Assembly (NCBI GenBank): GCA_017432545.1
Contig: JAFRJA010000026.1
Location: forward strand, 1 to 39,912
Direction: 5' to 3'
Length of the DNA: 39,912 nt
Source: Erysipelotrichaceae bacterium
GTDB taxonomy: Bacteria > Bacillota_I > Bacilli_A > Erysipelotrichales > Erysipelotrichaceae
Under the pieces are notes generated by a model. That model saw only the letters and a list, made by a program, of their open reading frames with translations, ran no database searches and was not told where the DNA came from. Positions 9,444 through 18,015 of this stretch are shown here, one piece after another. Numbering within the stretch: the first letter of the stretch is position 1; the number at the start of each line of letters is the position of its first letter. The position numbers and the translations under genes were made by a program.

Positions 9444-10193
9444 ATGATAATCGGTTTAGATGAATATGAGCGTTTTATCAGAGGCATTCTGAAAAAAGTG
9501 CCTGTGCTTAAAGTAAGACAGCTTGTTAAAGCGCTCGAAAATAATTATGAAGACATGGACAGTGCACTGGCACAATCCATTCTTTTTGCCATTGAAAGAA
9601 AAGGTTATGTCCTTCTTTCGGAAAACGGATGGGCTATGACTCAGGGAGCATATCTGACTATCACAAATGACAGATTCTTTGACGGGATCGTCAAAAATAA
9701 AGCATATAGAATGCCGGATCAGCTTCCTTATTACGATGTTGACTCCGATAACAAAAGATATAAAGTCAGGGATATAGAACTGAAAGATGCCCTGGACGAT
9801 AAGCAGATGCAGCTGATCAGATGCATGTATCTGGTTATCGATATGCTGCCGGATTCCTGTGAATTCGTTGCCGGGGAATTCCCCTGGAACATCATGTTTG
9901 TGACGGAGCCTGACGACGATAAAAAAGGAATGCTTTATCAGATCGCCTATGTTCCTAAGAGAACAGAAGACATTGAATTTGAACTTATGAGGAATCTTCC
10001 GAAAGTGGATCATCAGGAATTAAGAGACAGTGTGAGGAGGATCGTGGTGCTGGAAAATGATAAAAGCATCGATAAAGTGCCTTATATCGGCATCACGCAT
10101 ATCTGCAAGATCAACGAAAGAACAGCCAGGGGATATGAAGTTCTCGGCTCACCGCGTAAGAGAACAGAGGCGTGGAAACAGTATGTGGTATAA
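9444..10193 (+). CDS. Unknown protein with winged-helix-like N-terminus, linked to VirB4
   Basis: 249 residues; CAGGAGG lies before the ATG and the start is two bases after the virB4 stop. Residues 1-75 (ending in YVLLSENGWAMTQGAYL) have the helix-helix-wing pattern of a winged-helix DNA-binding domain. The rest is mixed alpha/beta and includes FVAGEFPWNIMFV and YIGITHICK. It resembles uncharacterised proteins (the DUF5697 type) that travel with Gram-positive conjugative elements, but I cannot verify that match. A role in regulation or DNA processing for transfer is an inference from position. Confidence 0.55.
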   Translation: MIIGLDEYERFIRGILKKVPVLKVRQLVKALENNYEDMDSALAQSILFAIERKGYVLLSENGWAMTQGAYLTITNDRFFDGIVKNKAYRMPDQLPYYDVDSDNKRYKVRDIELKDALDDKQMQLIRCMYLVIDMLPDSCEFVAGEFPWNIMFVTEPDDDKKGMLYQIAYVPKRTEDIEFELMRNLPKVDHQELRDSVRRIVVLENDKSIDKVPYIGITHICKINERTARGYEVLGSPRKRTEAWKQYVV

Positions 10194-10851
10194 GAAATCT
10201 TTTGATATGGAAACGGCTTACGGAAATGTGGTTGAAATCAATAATGCTCTCAAACATATTGATGAATCCCTGAAAAAATATGACCGCTATGACGGGCCTG
10301 AAAAGATGACTTATGATGACCTTGACAACGTGATCTACAGAGCCGAAAAGATCGCTCTGACATGTCGGGCGGCGCTCGAATATAAAGAGAAAACAATGGG
10401 TGTTTTTGACAAAAAAGAAGAAAAAAAATACTCAGAAAACCTTCCTGTCAGCGTCAATTTCAATGACGGAATTCTTGAAATCAGAACGCCTTTCACGTTC
10501 AAAAGAATGTACAGGGAAGGCAGTGCGAAAGAGAATTATATTCTCATGAATTATGTAAGAGCGGCTCTGATCGAATGGCAGGAAAAGAATGATACAGACC
10601 TTTTTCAGATCATCAAGCCACCCTTTGATGTCTATATAATCAGAAGAAAAATGAAGTGGAACAGCTTGCAGATCTGCGATCATGACAACCTCGAAAACGG
10701 AAGGATCATCAATGAAATATTCATGGCTCTGGGTTATTCGGACAACGCAAGAAACGTTGATCTGCATTGCCAGTTCAGACTTGCAGACAAAGAAGAAGAT
10801 GAGGGGATGCTTTTCATAGTTAAAAGTCGAAATGGAGTCACAGCGAACTGA
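10183..10851 (+). CDS. Unknown soluble protein
   Basis: 222 residues from the ATG at 10183, which overlaps the preceding stop by 11 bases in the same geometry as the 3150 start. A longer in-frame ORF from 10057 is mostly shadow of the gene before it. The N-terminal ~70 residues are helical; the C-terminal part has beta-rich stretches (VSVNFNDGILEIRTPFTF, PPFDVYIIRRKM). There are no transmembrane segments and no catalytic motif I can name. Tight coupling to the gene before suggests that the two products act together. Confidence 0.6.
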   Translation: MWYKKSFDMETAYGNVVEINNALKHIDESLKKYDRYDGPEKMTYDDLDNVIYRAEKIALTCRAALEYKEKTMGVFDKKEEKKYSENLPVSVNFNDGILEIRTPFTFKRMYREGSAKENYILMNYVRAALIEWQEKNDTDLFQIIKPPFDVYIIRRKMKWNSLQICDHDNLENGRIINEIFMALGYSDNARNVDLHCQFRLADKEEDEGMLFIVKSRNGVTAN

Positions 10852-10928
10852 AAAGCGGATACAAACAGTATACAGAAAAACAGGGTGTTTTAACAGAAAG
10901 TTAACTCAACCCACAAAAGGACACATAA

Positions 10929-11057
10929 ATGGGACAAAAAAATCCAGAAGAAGAGGCAACAATCGAAAATTCTGATAAAAGCCGTGTGGGAAGAGCGCAA
11001 ATCAATTCAAAGCGCAAACGGATAGGAGGAAGCACATGTTCGGCAAAACGACGCTAG
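10929..11057 (+). CDS. Possible 42-residue basic peptide overlapping the next gene
   Basis: The ATG at 10929 lies 9 bases after AAGGA. The frame encodes a polar peptide ending in NSKRKRIGG-STCSAKRR and stops at 11057, 22 bases inside the gene at 11036. The ribosome site of that next gene (GGATAGGAGG) lies within this frame. It could be a coupled small protein or a leader that controls translation of the next gene. Codon composition is ordinary; evidence is limited to start context and overlap. Confidence 0.4.
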   Translation: MGQKNPEEEATIENSDKSRVGRAQINSKRKRIGGSTCSAKRR

Positions 11058-12823
11058 ATACTAAAATGGCAGGACATCTTGCCAGAACGGGAGGATGTTA
11101 CAGACGGGATCTGACTCGCTATGGTATGCAGTTCGCTACTGAAAAAAGAGTGCAGGCTGTAATCAGACAATGTCTACAGCAGGAATTCTTCAAAGCTGAA
11201 ACTGTTATAAAGGCAGACAGAAGAAAAGCAGATGACTCATACACATACTTAGTGCTGACAAGAAAGGGCAGGGTGGCTTATCTTGATGCGATAGGAGAGG
11301 ATGAACAGTACTACAGACTTCACTTTGAAGAAAAGGCGAAACTGTTCGGTACGGTAAATCAGGAGAAACTCAGGATCGCGCTGAGAACATCAAGAATAGA
11401 AACTATGTTTGCAGCCAACGGTATTCCGGTTGCTGCCGTAGACAAGCCCTCACTCCCTTATCTCTATGGAAAGCTTACGGGAGCACCACAGGTTTTATGT
11501 AATGAAATGTATAAAGACACTCTCCCCCGCACCGAATGTGCAGAGGTTTTAAGCAAGGGCATCTTCTATACGATCAAGGAGTTTCGTGATTTTCTTGACA
11601 ACATGGAGAGCATCGGGTCTGATGACACCATGTATTCAAGAGCGCGCGGCATCTTTGTCAGCTCCGACAAAATCCTCGTAATCTTCATTCCCGAGATAGG
11701 AGGAAACAAAATCATCAAAATCTCCTCCACCGCCGAGAAAAGGCTGCTCGTAAAACTCAAGACACTGAGCAAGATCACCAAAGCCTATAGGAAGCTCCCC
11801 GAACTGAGTAAGAAAAAAAGAAACCCTGCCACCGGAGAAAAGGCCGTCACACAAATGGTTGAGTCTCACCCCTACGCCCTGGTCATCTCCGACGGAGACT
11901 CTCTGGTCTATTCGATGGCCACGGGAAACCCGCGGGGCATCATCAAAGGGAAAGACAAAATGCTTATGAAAGACGCCGCTGCCAAAAGCAGCAAGGAAAA
12001 AGCCTGGGGCAATACGACCTGGCTGAAAGGAGACGGTTCTGTCTTCCCCCGCGTCTTCGTCACCCCGTGCACGCCTTATGGCATCGGATCGCTCGGGTAT
12101 CTCTGCCACACCTCAGCCGAAGAGTGGGCTGCGTCATCAAGAGCACTTTTTGCCTCAAGCGAAAGATTTGAGATCGACAGCTTCGATCCCATCTACCCTG
12201 CCTATGAAAAAGGAGAGTGGTCACGCAAGTCGATCTTCATGCCTGTCTTTGAAGTAAACGAACTCTACAGCATTGCATCAGCAAAATACACCCCGACCTT
12301 TCTGACTTATGGCGATATGCTCAATGCGATCTCCCACTCGATCAGAAAAGAGGCCACCTACTACAATGCGGACACCATGGAGATCTTTGATCCTGACGAG
12401 GTAATCATCTACGATGAGTACGGTTATCCCAAAGGCTACCACATGCTGGAGGAAGCCCTGAGACAGAAAAACCTTCAGTGTTCGAAGAAAGACCTCAATG
12501 CACTTCCTGCTCTTCAGGGTTACACCTTCAACAAGTTCTACAACGAGGTCGCAAGAGGGAATATCGATCTGCAATATCTGATACCCTCGCTGCCGACAAA
12601 GAAACTCGAACAGAAAGAAGAGACCAAACGCTATCGGACGAGCGTCCTCGGGATAAGAATGGGTGAGAAGTTCATCAACAGGATAAGGAAAGCAGCCAAA
12701 CTCCATGACATGACAGCGAGTTCCTACATCAAAGGTCTGATCCATGAACAGGTCAACGCCGATTCCGATCTCTACGATGAAAAGATCAGACAGGCCAAAA
12801 AGCAAAGACGCAGAGATCTGTGA
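11036..12823 (+). CDS. Large protein with winged-helix N-terminus and ribbon-helix-helix C-terminus
   Basis: 595 residues with AGGAGGAAGC before the ATG. Residues 3-85 have the pattern of a winged helix as seen in replication-relaxation-type proteins of mobile elements, ending in YLVLTRKGRVAYLDAI. Residues about 535-580 (TSVLGIRMGEKFINRIRK plus a second helix ending in IKGLIHEQV) read as a ribbon-helix-helix DNA-binding motif. The centre (about 90-530) is unrecognised and lacks clear HUH or Tyr relaxase motifs. It could be a relaxosome or plasmid-replication accessory protein binding two DNA sites. The stretch 11520-12600 uses more C-ending codons than the neighbours, which could reflect separate ancestry. 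Confidence 0.55.
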   Translation: MFGKTTLDTKMAGHLARTGGCYRRDLTRYGMQFATEKRVQAVIRQCLQQEFFKAETVIKADRRKADDSYTYLVLTRKGRVAYLDAIGEDEQYYRLHFEEKAKLFGTVNQEKLRIALRTSRIETMFAANGIPVAAVDKPSLPYLYGKLTGAPQVLCNEMYKDTLPRTECAEVLSKGIFYTIKEFRDFLDNMESIGSDDTMYSRARGIFVSSDKILVIFIPEIGGNKIIKISSTAEKRLLVKLKTLSKITKAYRKLPELSKKKRNPATGEKAVTQMVESHPYALVISDGDSLVYSMATGNPRGIIKGKDKMLMKDAAAKSSKEKAWGNTTWLKGDGSVFPRVFVTPCTPYGIGSLGYLCHTSAEEWAASSRALFASSERFEIDSFDPIYPAYEKGEWSRKSIFMPVFEVNELYSIASAKYTPTFLTYGDMLNAISHSIRKEATYYNADTMEIFDPDEVIIYDEYGYPKGYHMLEEALRQKNLQCSKKDLNALPALQGYTFNKFYNEVARGNIDLQYLIPSLPTKKLEQKEETKRYRTSVLGIRMGEKFINRIRKAAKLHDMTASSYIKGLIHEQVNADSDLYDEKIRQAKKQRRRDL

Positions 12824-12862
12824 TAAATTCCGAGACTCACAAATCCGATAAATAAAAACACG

Positions 12863-12896
12863 TATACAAAATGTAGCTCCTATGATACCATATAAT
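12863..12896 (+). promoter_or_regulatory. Promoter with ATGATACCAT operator-like palindrome
   Basis: TATAAT lies at 12891-12896 and is overlapped by ATGATACCAT (12882-12891), a variant of the element's shared motif. TATACA at 12863-12868 is the nearest -35-like hexamer but its 22-base spacing is long. The promoter would drive the RHH gene at 12919. Confidence 0.5.
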
Positions 12897-12918
12897 CAGA
12901 AACAGGGAGGACATTTGC

Positions 12919-13269
12919 GTGAAATCGACAAAAAGCAAAGTGAGAAGAAGAGACGGCATCGTCTTTGCGGCAGGCAAAACATTCAGTGAGAGCTCATACA
13001 AGAATATGAGAGCATATCAGGATTCATACGAGAAGGAAAAGTACAGACGCTTCAACATACGCATGCGTTTTGAAGAAGATGGGGACATCATCGAGTTCCT
13101 TGAGAGTCAGAACAACCTCTATGAATACATGCGCAAGATCATCAGAGCAGATATGAAGAAGAAAGGCCTCAAGACCAACGACAGATCTACCGTTGTGCTT
13201 GATTCCGAAGGAAAAAGGATAAAGCCGGAAGCGGCTGATGCAAAAAAGAAAAAGAAAACGGCAAAGTAA
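12919..13269 (+). CDS. Small basic ribbon-helix-helix-type protein
   Basis: 116 residues starting at GTG 12919, with GGGAGG 7 bases upstream. The core (about residues 43-78: RRFNIRMRFEEDGDIIEFL followed by a helix ending in YMRKIIRADMKK) has a beta strand plus two helices, as in plasmid RHH/MetJ-Arc proteins that often accompany relaxases or control copy number. The tail is Lys-rich. It has its own promoter with the shared operator and is closed by a strong terminator, so it is a separate transcription unit. A relaxosome accessory or repressor role is inferred. Confidence 0.65.
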   Translation: MKSTKSKVRRRDGIVFAAGKTFSESSYKNMRAYQDSYEKEKYRRFNIRMRFEEDGDIIEFLESQNNLYEYMRKIIRADMKKKGLKTNDRSTVVLDSEGKRIKPEAADAKKKKKTAK

Positions 13270-13298
13270 AAATCTTGCCTCATACACATACATCACAA

Positions 13299-13321
13299 GG
13301 ACGCTGACCCGCGTCCTTTTT
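13299..13321 (+). terminator. Intrinsic terminator
   Basis: GGACGC (13299-13304) pairs with GCGTCC (13311-13316) and is followed by TTTTT. It lies right after the RHH gene and 21 bases before the next start. Confidence 0.8.
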
Positions 13322-13341
13322 AATTGCAAAGGAGAAAAACC

Positions 13342-13689
13342 ATGTACGTTATTCACAACAGCAGCGAAAGATCCAGAGAGTATGTTTCCGAAGACACCCT
13401 GGAATATGTGACAAAGAAAAAGATCAGTAAGCTCATTCAGCAGATCAAGACCCAGAAGATCCTTAAACCCGAAATTGTCTGTGATGAGGTGATCATCGGA
13501 CTTGAAAACTTTACTCAAGGGGAAATGGAAGCCACGATCGGAAATCTTCACTTCGAACTGAAGAGGGATGAGAACTCCTTCTACATCACCAAAAGCTTTA
13601 AGGATGATTACCCCTTCACTACCATGCGCTATTATTCCCTGACAAAGGACGACAGGTACGAGGAATACAGAAAGATCAGGTTCAGCTGA
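13342..13689 (+). CDS. Unknown 115-residue soluble protein
   Basis: The ATG at 13342 follows AAAGGAGAAA; an earlier in-frame ATG at 13324 lies in the terminator tail. The protein is mixed alpha/beta: a helical, Lys/Gln-rich part near residues 25-45, then strands around EATIGNLHFELKRDENSFYI. No membrane segment and no recognisable motif. Its TGA overlaps the ATG of the HNH gene by one base, so the two are translationally coupled. Confidence 0.6.
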   Translation: MYVIHNSSERSREYVSEDTLEYVTKKKISKLIQQIKTQKILKPEIVCDEVIIGLENFTQGEMEATIGNLHFELKRDENSFYITKSFKDDYPFTTMRYYSLTKDDRYEEYRKIRFS

Positions 13690-14369
13690 TGGGCAGACCA
13701 CTGACTGACGAATCGTCTGAGGAGAAATGCTATTGCATCGAAGCAACGACCGGACGCAGATTCAGATTCGACAGATTCCCGGAATTCAGGCAGACCGCCC
13801 CCAACAAGTATCTGGCCCGAAACCTTACAAAGCATCAGGCCAAAGCTCTGGCAGCAAAACTGAAGCTTTCCGGATACAACGTTATCCTTTATCGGAACAT
13901 CTGGAACAAAGGTAATAATTATCGAAGGATATTTCTTGAAACCCAGCCCGATCCGTGCCGCTGTGTGTACTGTGGGAAGTTCTTCCCGAAGGACAGCATC
14001 ACGGTGGATCATGTCATCCCCGCTGATCTGGCAAAGCGTTCGTCACTGACCAGACTGAAACTTAAGAAGCTGGGATATGAATCAATTGACGATCCCCGCA
14101 ACCTTGTAGCAGCCTGCCACAAATGCAACAGCAGGAAGAAGAACCTGAATCTTTTCCGCTACAGATTCCTTGCCTGTTTCGGCAGATACGACTGGTTCTG
14201 GCGTCTGAGACTTGTGCTTCTGATTTCTGCAGGTATTGCAGTTTTATTTGTAACAGGACTGATCATCAGTTACTTACTCAGTCATCCCGTATCGGAGATC
14301 ATCACCACGATTCAGCAGGCAATCGAAAAAACGATGCTGAAAATCGTTGACAGAATCCTCGGAGAATAG
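13689..14369 (+). CDS. HNH endonuclease with C-terminal membrane segment
   Basis: 226 residues. CRCVYCG (C92, C95) and CHKCN (C143, C146) form the zinc-binding knuckles of an HNH fold; VDHVIP holds D107/H108 and DPRNLVAAC the N138 position. This indicates a metal-dependent DNA nuclease. After the HNH core, residues about 174-197 form a strong hydrophobic segment, so the protein should be membrane-tethered, with the nuclease on the cytoplasmic side by the positive-inside rule (WRLR precedes the helix). The N-terminal ~85 residues are unassigned. The gene follows the 13342 gene with a one-base overlap and precedes another membrane-protein gene. Confidence 0.8.
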   Translation: MGRPLTDESSEEKCYCIEATTGRRFRFDRFPEFRQTAPNKYLARNLTKHQAKALAAKLKLSGYNVILYRNIWNKGNNYRRIFLETQPDPCRCVYCGKFFPKDSITVDHVIPADLAKRSSLTRLKLKKLGYESIDDPRNLVAACHKCNSRKKNLNLFRYRFLACFGRYDWFWRLRLVLLISAGIAVLFVTGLIISYLLSHPVSEIITTIQQAIEKTMLKIVDRILGE

Positions 14370-14383
14370 GAAGGAAAAAGAGA

Positions 14384-14884
14384 ATGAAAAGAAAAATAAA
14401 AAACGAAATAGAGATGATCGACGAATTCATATCCAGATTTGACGAGATCAATACTCTGAGGCTCAGGATCACCCTGATCAGCGGGCTTGTCAATGAACGA
14501 AACCCTTTTCCGCTGCTGACAGCCAAGATATTCACTTACTGTCTCGGCATCATTGTTGCCCTTATAAAGATTCAAAGCGTTCTGTTAAAATCTCTCGTCA
14601 TCTTTGTACTGGCGATCATTCTGATATTTCTTATCGATGACCTTGTCTTAAGGATCGATTATCTGCTCTGCAAAGATAAGTTTGAAACTGACCTTTCTCT
14701 TGACAGGAAGAGACTTGATGCAATCATGGATAGATTCAGGGCCATAACGGAAACAGAAGGATTCCCGCCTCTGGGAAGATATACCGTTTACAATCTTGAG
14801 ATCATCAGAGACAGCATGCTTATTAACGGTGTCGATCTGGCTAAGGCTATTGAACTTGAAAAAGAATATCTGATTTACGGATAG
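14384..14884 (+). CDS. Membrane protein, unknown function
   Basis: 166 residues with AGGAAAAAGAG before the ATG. Two closely spaced hydrophobic segments (about residues 45-63 and 67-88) form a hairpin; the N-terminal 40 and C-terminal 75 residues are soluble and charged. It follows the membrane-tailed HNH gene by 14 bases, so the two may form one complex. A TnpB element begins about 28 bases after its stop. I recognise no family. Confidence 0.6.
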   Translation: MKRKIKNEIEMIDEFISRFDEINTLRLRITLISGLVNERNPFPLLTAKIFTYCLGIIVALIKIQSVLLKSLVIFVLAIILIFLIDDLVLRIDYLLCKDKFETDLSLDRKRLDAIMDRFRAITETEGFPPLGRYTVYNLEIIRDSMLINGVDLAKAIELEKEYLIYG

Positions 14885-14994
14885 CGAAACAGATACCTGA
14901 AAGGAAAAAACGGCTATCCGAAATTAGTGGTTGAAAACAGTTAATCGTTCAAAGGCAGTTTCCTCAAAATCTGGTTGAAAAAGAAAGGAGAGTT

Positions 14995-16167
14995 ATGGTT
15001 ATAACACATGCCTTAAAGATGCGTATATATCCAAGTAAAGATCAGTCTAAAAAGATTGATCAGACATTAGATTGCTGCCGGTATGTGTATAACCATATGC
15101 TTTACCGCAATCAGTTGGTCTATGAAAGAAGAAGTGAGCATTTATCTTATTATGATATGCAGAACCTTCTTCCTACCATGAAGGAATATCTTCCATGGCT
15201 AAGGGATGCGGATTCAAAGGCTATAAGATTTGCCTGCCGTCAGGTCGCGGATGCTTACGACAGATTCTTTAAGAAACAAAGCAAGTTTCCAAAATTCAAG
15301 TCAAAGCGCAATCCACTGCAAAGCTATACGACCGAACATCCGACAACCATAAGATATGATGTCAATTCAGTTAACCTTCCTAAATTGGGAGAAGTAAAAC
15401 ATAGTGACAATCGTTTGCTTCCGGATGATGCGAAGATATGCTACGCTACCATTTCAAAGGAAAATGGAAAGTATTACTGTTCTGTTACCTATAAATATGA
15501 TAAGGATGTTGTGCCTGTACCGGTAAACGAAAACCAAGTTATCGGTCTCGACTACAAATCTGATGGATTATTTATGGATAGTAATGGTGTGATAGCAGAT
15601 ATGCCTCACTTCTACAGGAATGCACAAAAGCGTCTTAGAAAAGCGCAGCGTAAACTCTCGCACATGATTGAAAGTCACAGTGCGGGATACAAAACTGTTT
15701 TCGGTAAAAGGTATCCGATCTATGATCGACCGTTAGAAACCTGCAGGCGTGTCCAAAAACAGATCTCTAAAGTGGCAAAGCTGCAGGAAGAAGTTGCGAA
15801 TCACAGGAATGATTATCTGCACAAACTGTCATTTCAAATGGCGAACGTCTATGACGCGGTAATCATCGAAGATCTCGACATGAAAGCCATGTCGAACAAA
15901 GGCTTCGGTCTTGGTAAGGCAACCATGGACAACGGCTACGGGATGTTTGCAAACATCTTAGAGTACAAACTCATAGAAAGAGGTAAACAGCTTATCAAGA
16001 TAGACAGATTCTTACCGAGTACACAGCAGTGTTCAAGATGCGGAAGTATCAAGAAGATCCCGCTTTCGCAAAGAGTTTACTCATGTGATTGCGGACTAAC
16101 GATTGACCGCGATCTCAATGCAGCGATCAATATCAGAAACGAAGGTTTAAGACTTTTGACCTTATAA
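14995..16167 (+). CDS. tnpB: TnpB RNA-guided endonuclease
   Basis: 390 residues, full length for TnpB; AAAGGAGAG lies before the ATG. The N-terminal helix-turn-helix/WED-type part contains MRIYPSKDQ and CRYVYNHML. RuvC residues are present: IGLDYKSDGLF (D186), VIIEDLDM (E292) and DRDLNAAINI (D371/D373). The four-Cys zinc finger is CSRCG and CDCG (C346, C349, C364, C366). About 25 extra residues sit between the RKAQRKLS helix and the VANHRNDYLHKL segment. The enzyme uses an omega RNA made from the element's right end to cut DNA next to a short motif, which favours element persistence. All catalytic positions are intact, so it may be active. Confidence 0.95.
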   Translation: MVITHALKMRIYPSKDQSKKIDQTLDCCRYVYNHMLYRNQLVYERRSEHLSYYDMQNLLPTMKEYLPWLRDADSKAIRFACRQVADAYDRFFKKQSKFPKFKSKRNPLQSYTTEHPTTIRYDVNSVNLPKLGEVKHSDNRLLPDDAKICYATISKENGKYYCSVTYKYDKDVVPVPVNENQVIGLDYKSDGLFMDSNGVIADMPHFYRNAQKRLRKAQRKLSHMIESHSAGYKTVFGKRYPIYDRPLETCRRVQKQISKVAKLQEEVANHRNDYLHKLSFQMANVYDAVIIEDLDMKAMSNKGFGLGKATMDNGYGMFANILEYKLIERGKQLIKIDRFLPSTQQCSRCGSIKKIPLSQRVYSCDCGLTIDRDLNAAINIRNEGLRLLTL

Positions 16168-16373
16168 CAAAAGTCAGATACCCGTAGGGGCGGGAAATTT
16201 ACGCACAGGGAGATGGATAATCGGGATCGGGCTTTCAGTGGTCAAAACACTGAAACTGCGTTCCAAAGCCTGGTTAGAGGACCGTCGAAGAACTGTGAAC
16301 TGCAATCGGTTGGATTTTCAACCAGATTGAGCTTGTGACAGAAGTACAAATCCAACCAGCAATTGCGGATACC
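16120..16373 (+). ncRNA. Predicted TnpB omega RNA (right-end RNA)
   Basis: Known TnpB systems make their guide RNA from the 3' end of tnpB through the right end, with the guide in the sequence just beyond. Here about 200 non-coding bases follow the stop at 16167 and contain stem-forming repeats (16308-16317 with 16348-16357). The guide would then start near 16374, at the 5' end of the CBS gene. Exact ends are inferred. Confidence 0.5.
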
Positions 16374-16386
16374 CGAAAAAACAAAA

Positions 16387-16974
16387 ATGTACGAAAACTT
16401 TTTAAACGAATACAAGACCCTCGAGCTCAACGTCAAAGATCTCGTTGGCCTGAATGTGTTTGAATACGAAAATACCCTTGTGACAGACGACAGGGAAAAA
16501 CTGAAGCTCTGCCGCATCATCAGGAACTATCTGCAGCACCATGTCGACTCCGATGAATTCATCTCCATCAGCAAAGGCATGGTCGATTTCCTTCATGATC
16601 TGAATATCGAATTTGAAAAGGAACACAAGCACGTCACGGACAGAATGAAGAAGATCAAAGCCGTCGGCAAGGATTCCACACTTCAGGAAGCGGCACTGCT
16701 GCTGACTAAGCATGAATATATCCCGATCCTGGATGAAGCGAAGAAGGTTATAGCTGTTCTGGACAAGAACATGCTTACAGAATTCATCTCGTCAGGAAAC
16801 AGGCCGACATCGAAGATCAGGTCTTTAATCAGGAGCTACGACAGGATGTTCGAAAAATCGGTCACGGGCTACTGTTTCGCCAGACCCGAAGAAAGACTCG
16901 CTCTTTATAACAAAAAAGACAGGATCATCATAGTTGATGCGAAGGACATCTACAAGGGCATAGTTGTCTGGTAA
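16387..16974 (+). CDS. CBS-domain-like protein, ribosome site displaced by TnpB element
   Basis: The ATG at 16387 has no ribosome site in front; an in-frame ATG at 16363 would lie within the element's right end. The product from 16387 is 195 residues. The segment DSTLQEAALLLTKHEYIPIL with VIAVLDKNML is a CBS-type half (residues about 98-135), and RIIIVDAKDIYKGIVVW at the end may close a second, divergent half. CBS pairs usually bind adenosine nucleotides and act as sensors. The N-terminal ~90 residues are helical. The gene probably followed 14884 directly, before the insertion split off its AAAGGA site at 14900-14905. Confidence 0.6.
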   Translation: MYENFLNEYKTLELNVKDLVGLNVFEYENTLVTDDREKLKLCRIIRNYLQHHVDSDEFISISKGMVDFLHDLNIEFEKEHKHVTDRMKKIKAVGKDSTLQEAALLLTKHEYIPILDEAKKVIAVLDKNMLTEFISSGNRPTSKIRSLIRSYDRMFEKSVTGYCFARPEERLALYNKKDRIIIVDAKDIYKGIVVW

Positions 16975-17004
16975 AAGGCGGACAAAAACAGCAGATGTAT
17001 TCTT

Positions 17005-17022
17005 TGGGCACCCGGGTGCCCA
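17005..17022. repeat. Intergenic palindrome, copy 2 of the GGGCACC family
   Basis: TGGGCACCCGGGTGCCCA is a perfect 18-base palindrome, identical to the copy at 34959-34976, including the flanking right-hand GAA. It lies 30 bases after the CBS gene and 37 bases before the HflK-like gene, and no T tract follows. Confidence 0.9.
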
Positions 17023-17058
17023 GAACATTAAAGGAAAAACAGAAAGGAAAGTTTAGTC

Positions 17059-18015
17059 ATGTCAGAAAAAATCAGAAACAAAGCAGACATGTTTTTTAAG
17101 AACATACGCAGATATCTGCCGTACACTGTCGCGTCTGTTGCTGCATTAGCCATTGTGTTTGGTTCTTCATATTCCGTGAAGGACTCACAGAAAGCTGTCG
17201 TCACAACGTTCGGCAAAGTAAGCAGAGTCACCGATGCCGGTTTTCATCTGAAACTGCCGATCGTACAGAAAGCAACAATTGTCGATGTGTCGACGCATGG
17301 CCAGTCTTTAGGCTATGAGATAGCCGATTCGACCCAATATTACGGAAATGCCGAAAATCCGGAGATGATCACATCGGACTTCAATCTGATCAACGTCGAT
17401 TTCTATATGGAATACAAGATCTCCGATCCCATCGCATTCATCTACAACAGCGAGGATGCCGAACTGATCCTGACCAACGAAGCCATGTCTTCGATCAGGG
17501 GCATCATCTCCGATTATCCCGTTGATGATGTCATGACGACGGCCAAAGGGGAGATCCAGCAGAAGATCAGGGAGAGCATTGCGGAAAAACTGGAGGAAAG
17601 AAACATCGGTCTTCAGCTTATCAATATCATGATTCAGGACGTCGAACCGCCGACAAGAGAAGTCTTTGACGCCTTCAAATCTGTGGAGACCGCCAAACAG
17701 AGTGCCGACACTTCGATCAACAACGCCAACCGCTACCGCAACGAGCAGCTGCCGAAAGCGGAAGCCGAAGCGGATCGCATCATCAGGGAAGCCGAAGCAT
17801 ACAAGGAGGGCAGAATTGCTCAGGCACAAGGCGAGATCGCAAGATATGAAAAACTCTACAGCGAATACCGTAAACATCCTTCGGCCGTAAAGAAAAGACT
17901 TTTCTACGAGACTATGGAAGACCTGCTGCCTGATTTGAAAGTCATTATAAGCGGTGGGAACGAACAGATCGTTCTGATCCCCAACGCGTCGCAGAAACAG
18001 GAGGTGTTTGACTGA
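17059..18015 (+). CDS. hflK: HflK-like SPFH (prohibitin-family) membrane protein
   Basis: 318 residues. One N-terminal transmembrane segment (about residues 20-38, YTVASVAALAIVFGSSY) is followed by an SPFH domain beginning KAVVTTFGKVSRVTDAGFHL, with the typical NVDFYMEYKISDP strand pair, and a helical region rich in Ala/Glu (about 205-270, NEQLPKAEAEADRIIREAEA). HflK and HflC form a membrane cage that modulates FtsH proteolysis in bacteria such as E. coli. The gene directly precedes an hflC-like gene with a one-base overlap. Conjugative elements may carry such pairs to protect their own membrane complexes; that is inference. Confidence 0.85.
   Translation: MSEKIRNKADMFFKNIRRYLPYTVASVAALAIVFGSSYSVKDSQKAVVTTFGKVSRVTDAGFHLKLPIVQKATIVDVSTHGQSLGYEIADSTQYYGNAENPEMITSDFNLINVDFYMEYKISDPIAFIYNSEDAELILTNEAMSSIRGIISDYPVDDVMTTAKGEIQQKIRESIAEKLEERNIGLQLINIMIQDVEPPTREVFDAFKSVETAKQSADTSINNANRYRNEQLPKAEAEADRIIREAEAYKEGRIAQAQGEIARYEKLYSEYRKHPSAVKKRLFYETMEDLLPDLKVIISGGNEQIVLIPNASQKQEVFD

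Larger units (their letters stand above)
14912..16373 (+). mobile_element. IS605-type element carrying only tnpB
   Basis: Approximate limits are inferred. Left flank: CTGAAAGGAAAAAAC (to 14911) looks like the ribosome site of the gene that now begins at 16387. Right flank: AAAAACAAAAATG follows at about 16376. Inside, AATCTGGTTGAAAA (14969-14982) is perfectly inverted at 16315-16328, and GGTTGGATTT (16308-16317) pairs with AAATCCAACC (16348-16357) in a right-end hairpin. No tnpA is present, so mobility would need a transposase supplied from elsewhere. Confidence 0.7.

Noticed and set aside
11636..12805. Long antisense ORFs on the minus strand
   Set aside because: They mirror the codon pattern of the 11036 gene and have no ribosome sites; shadows of the real gene.
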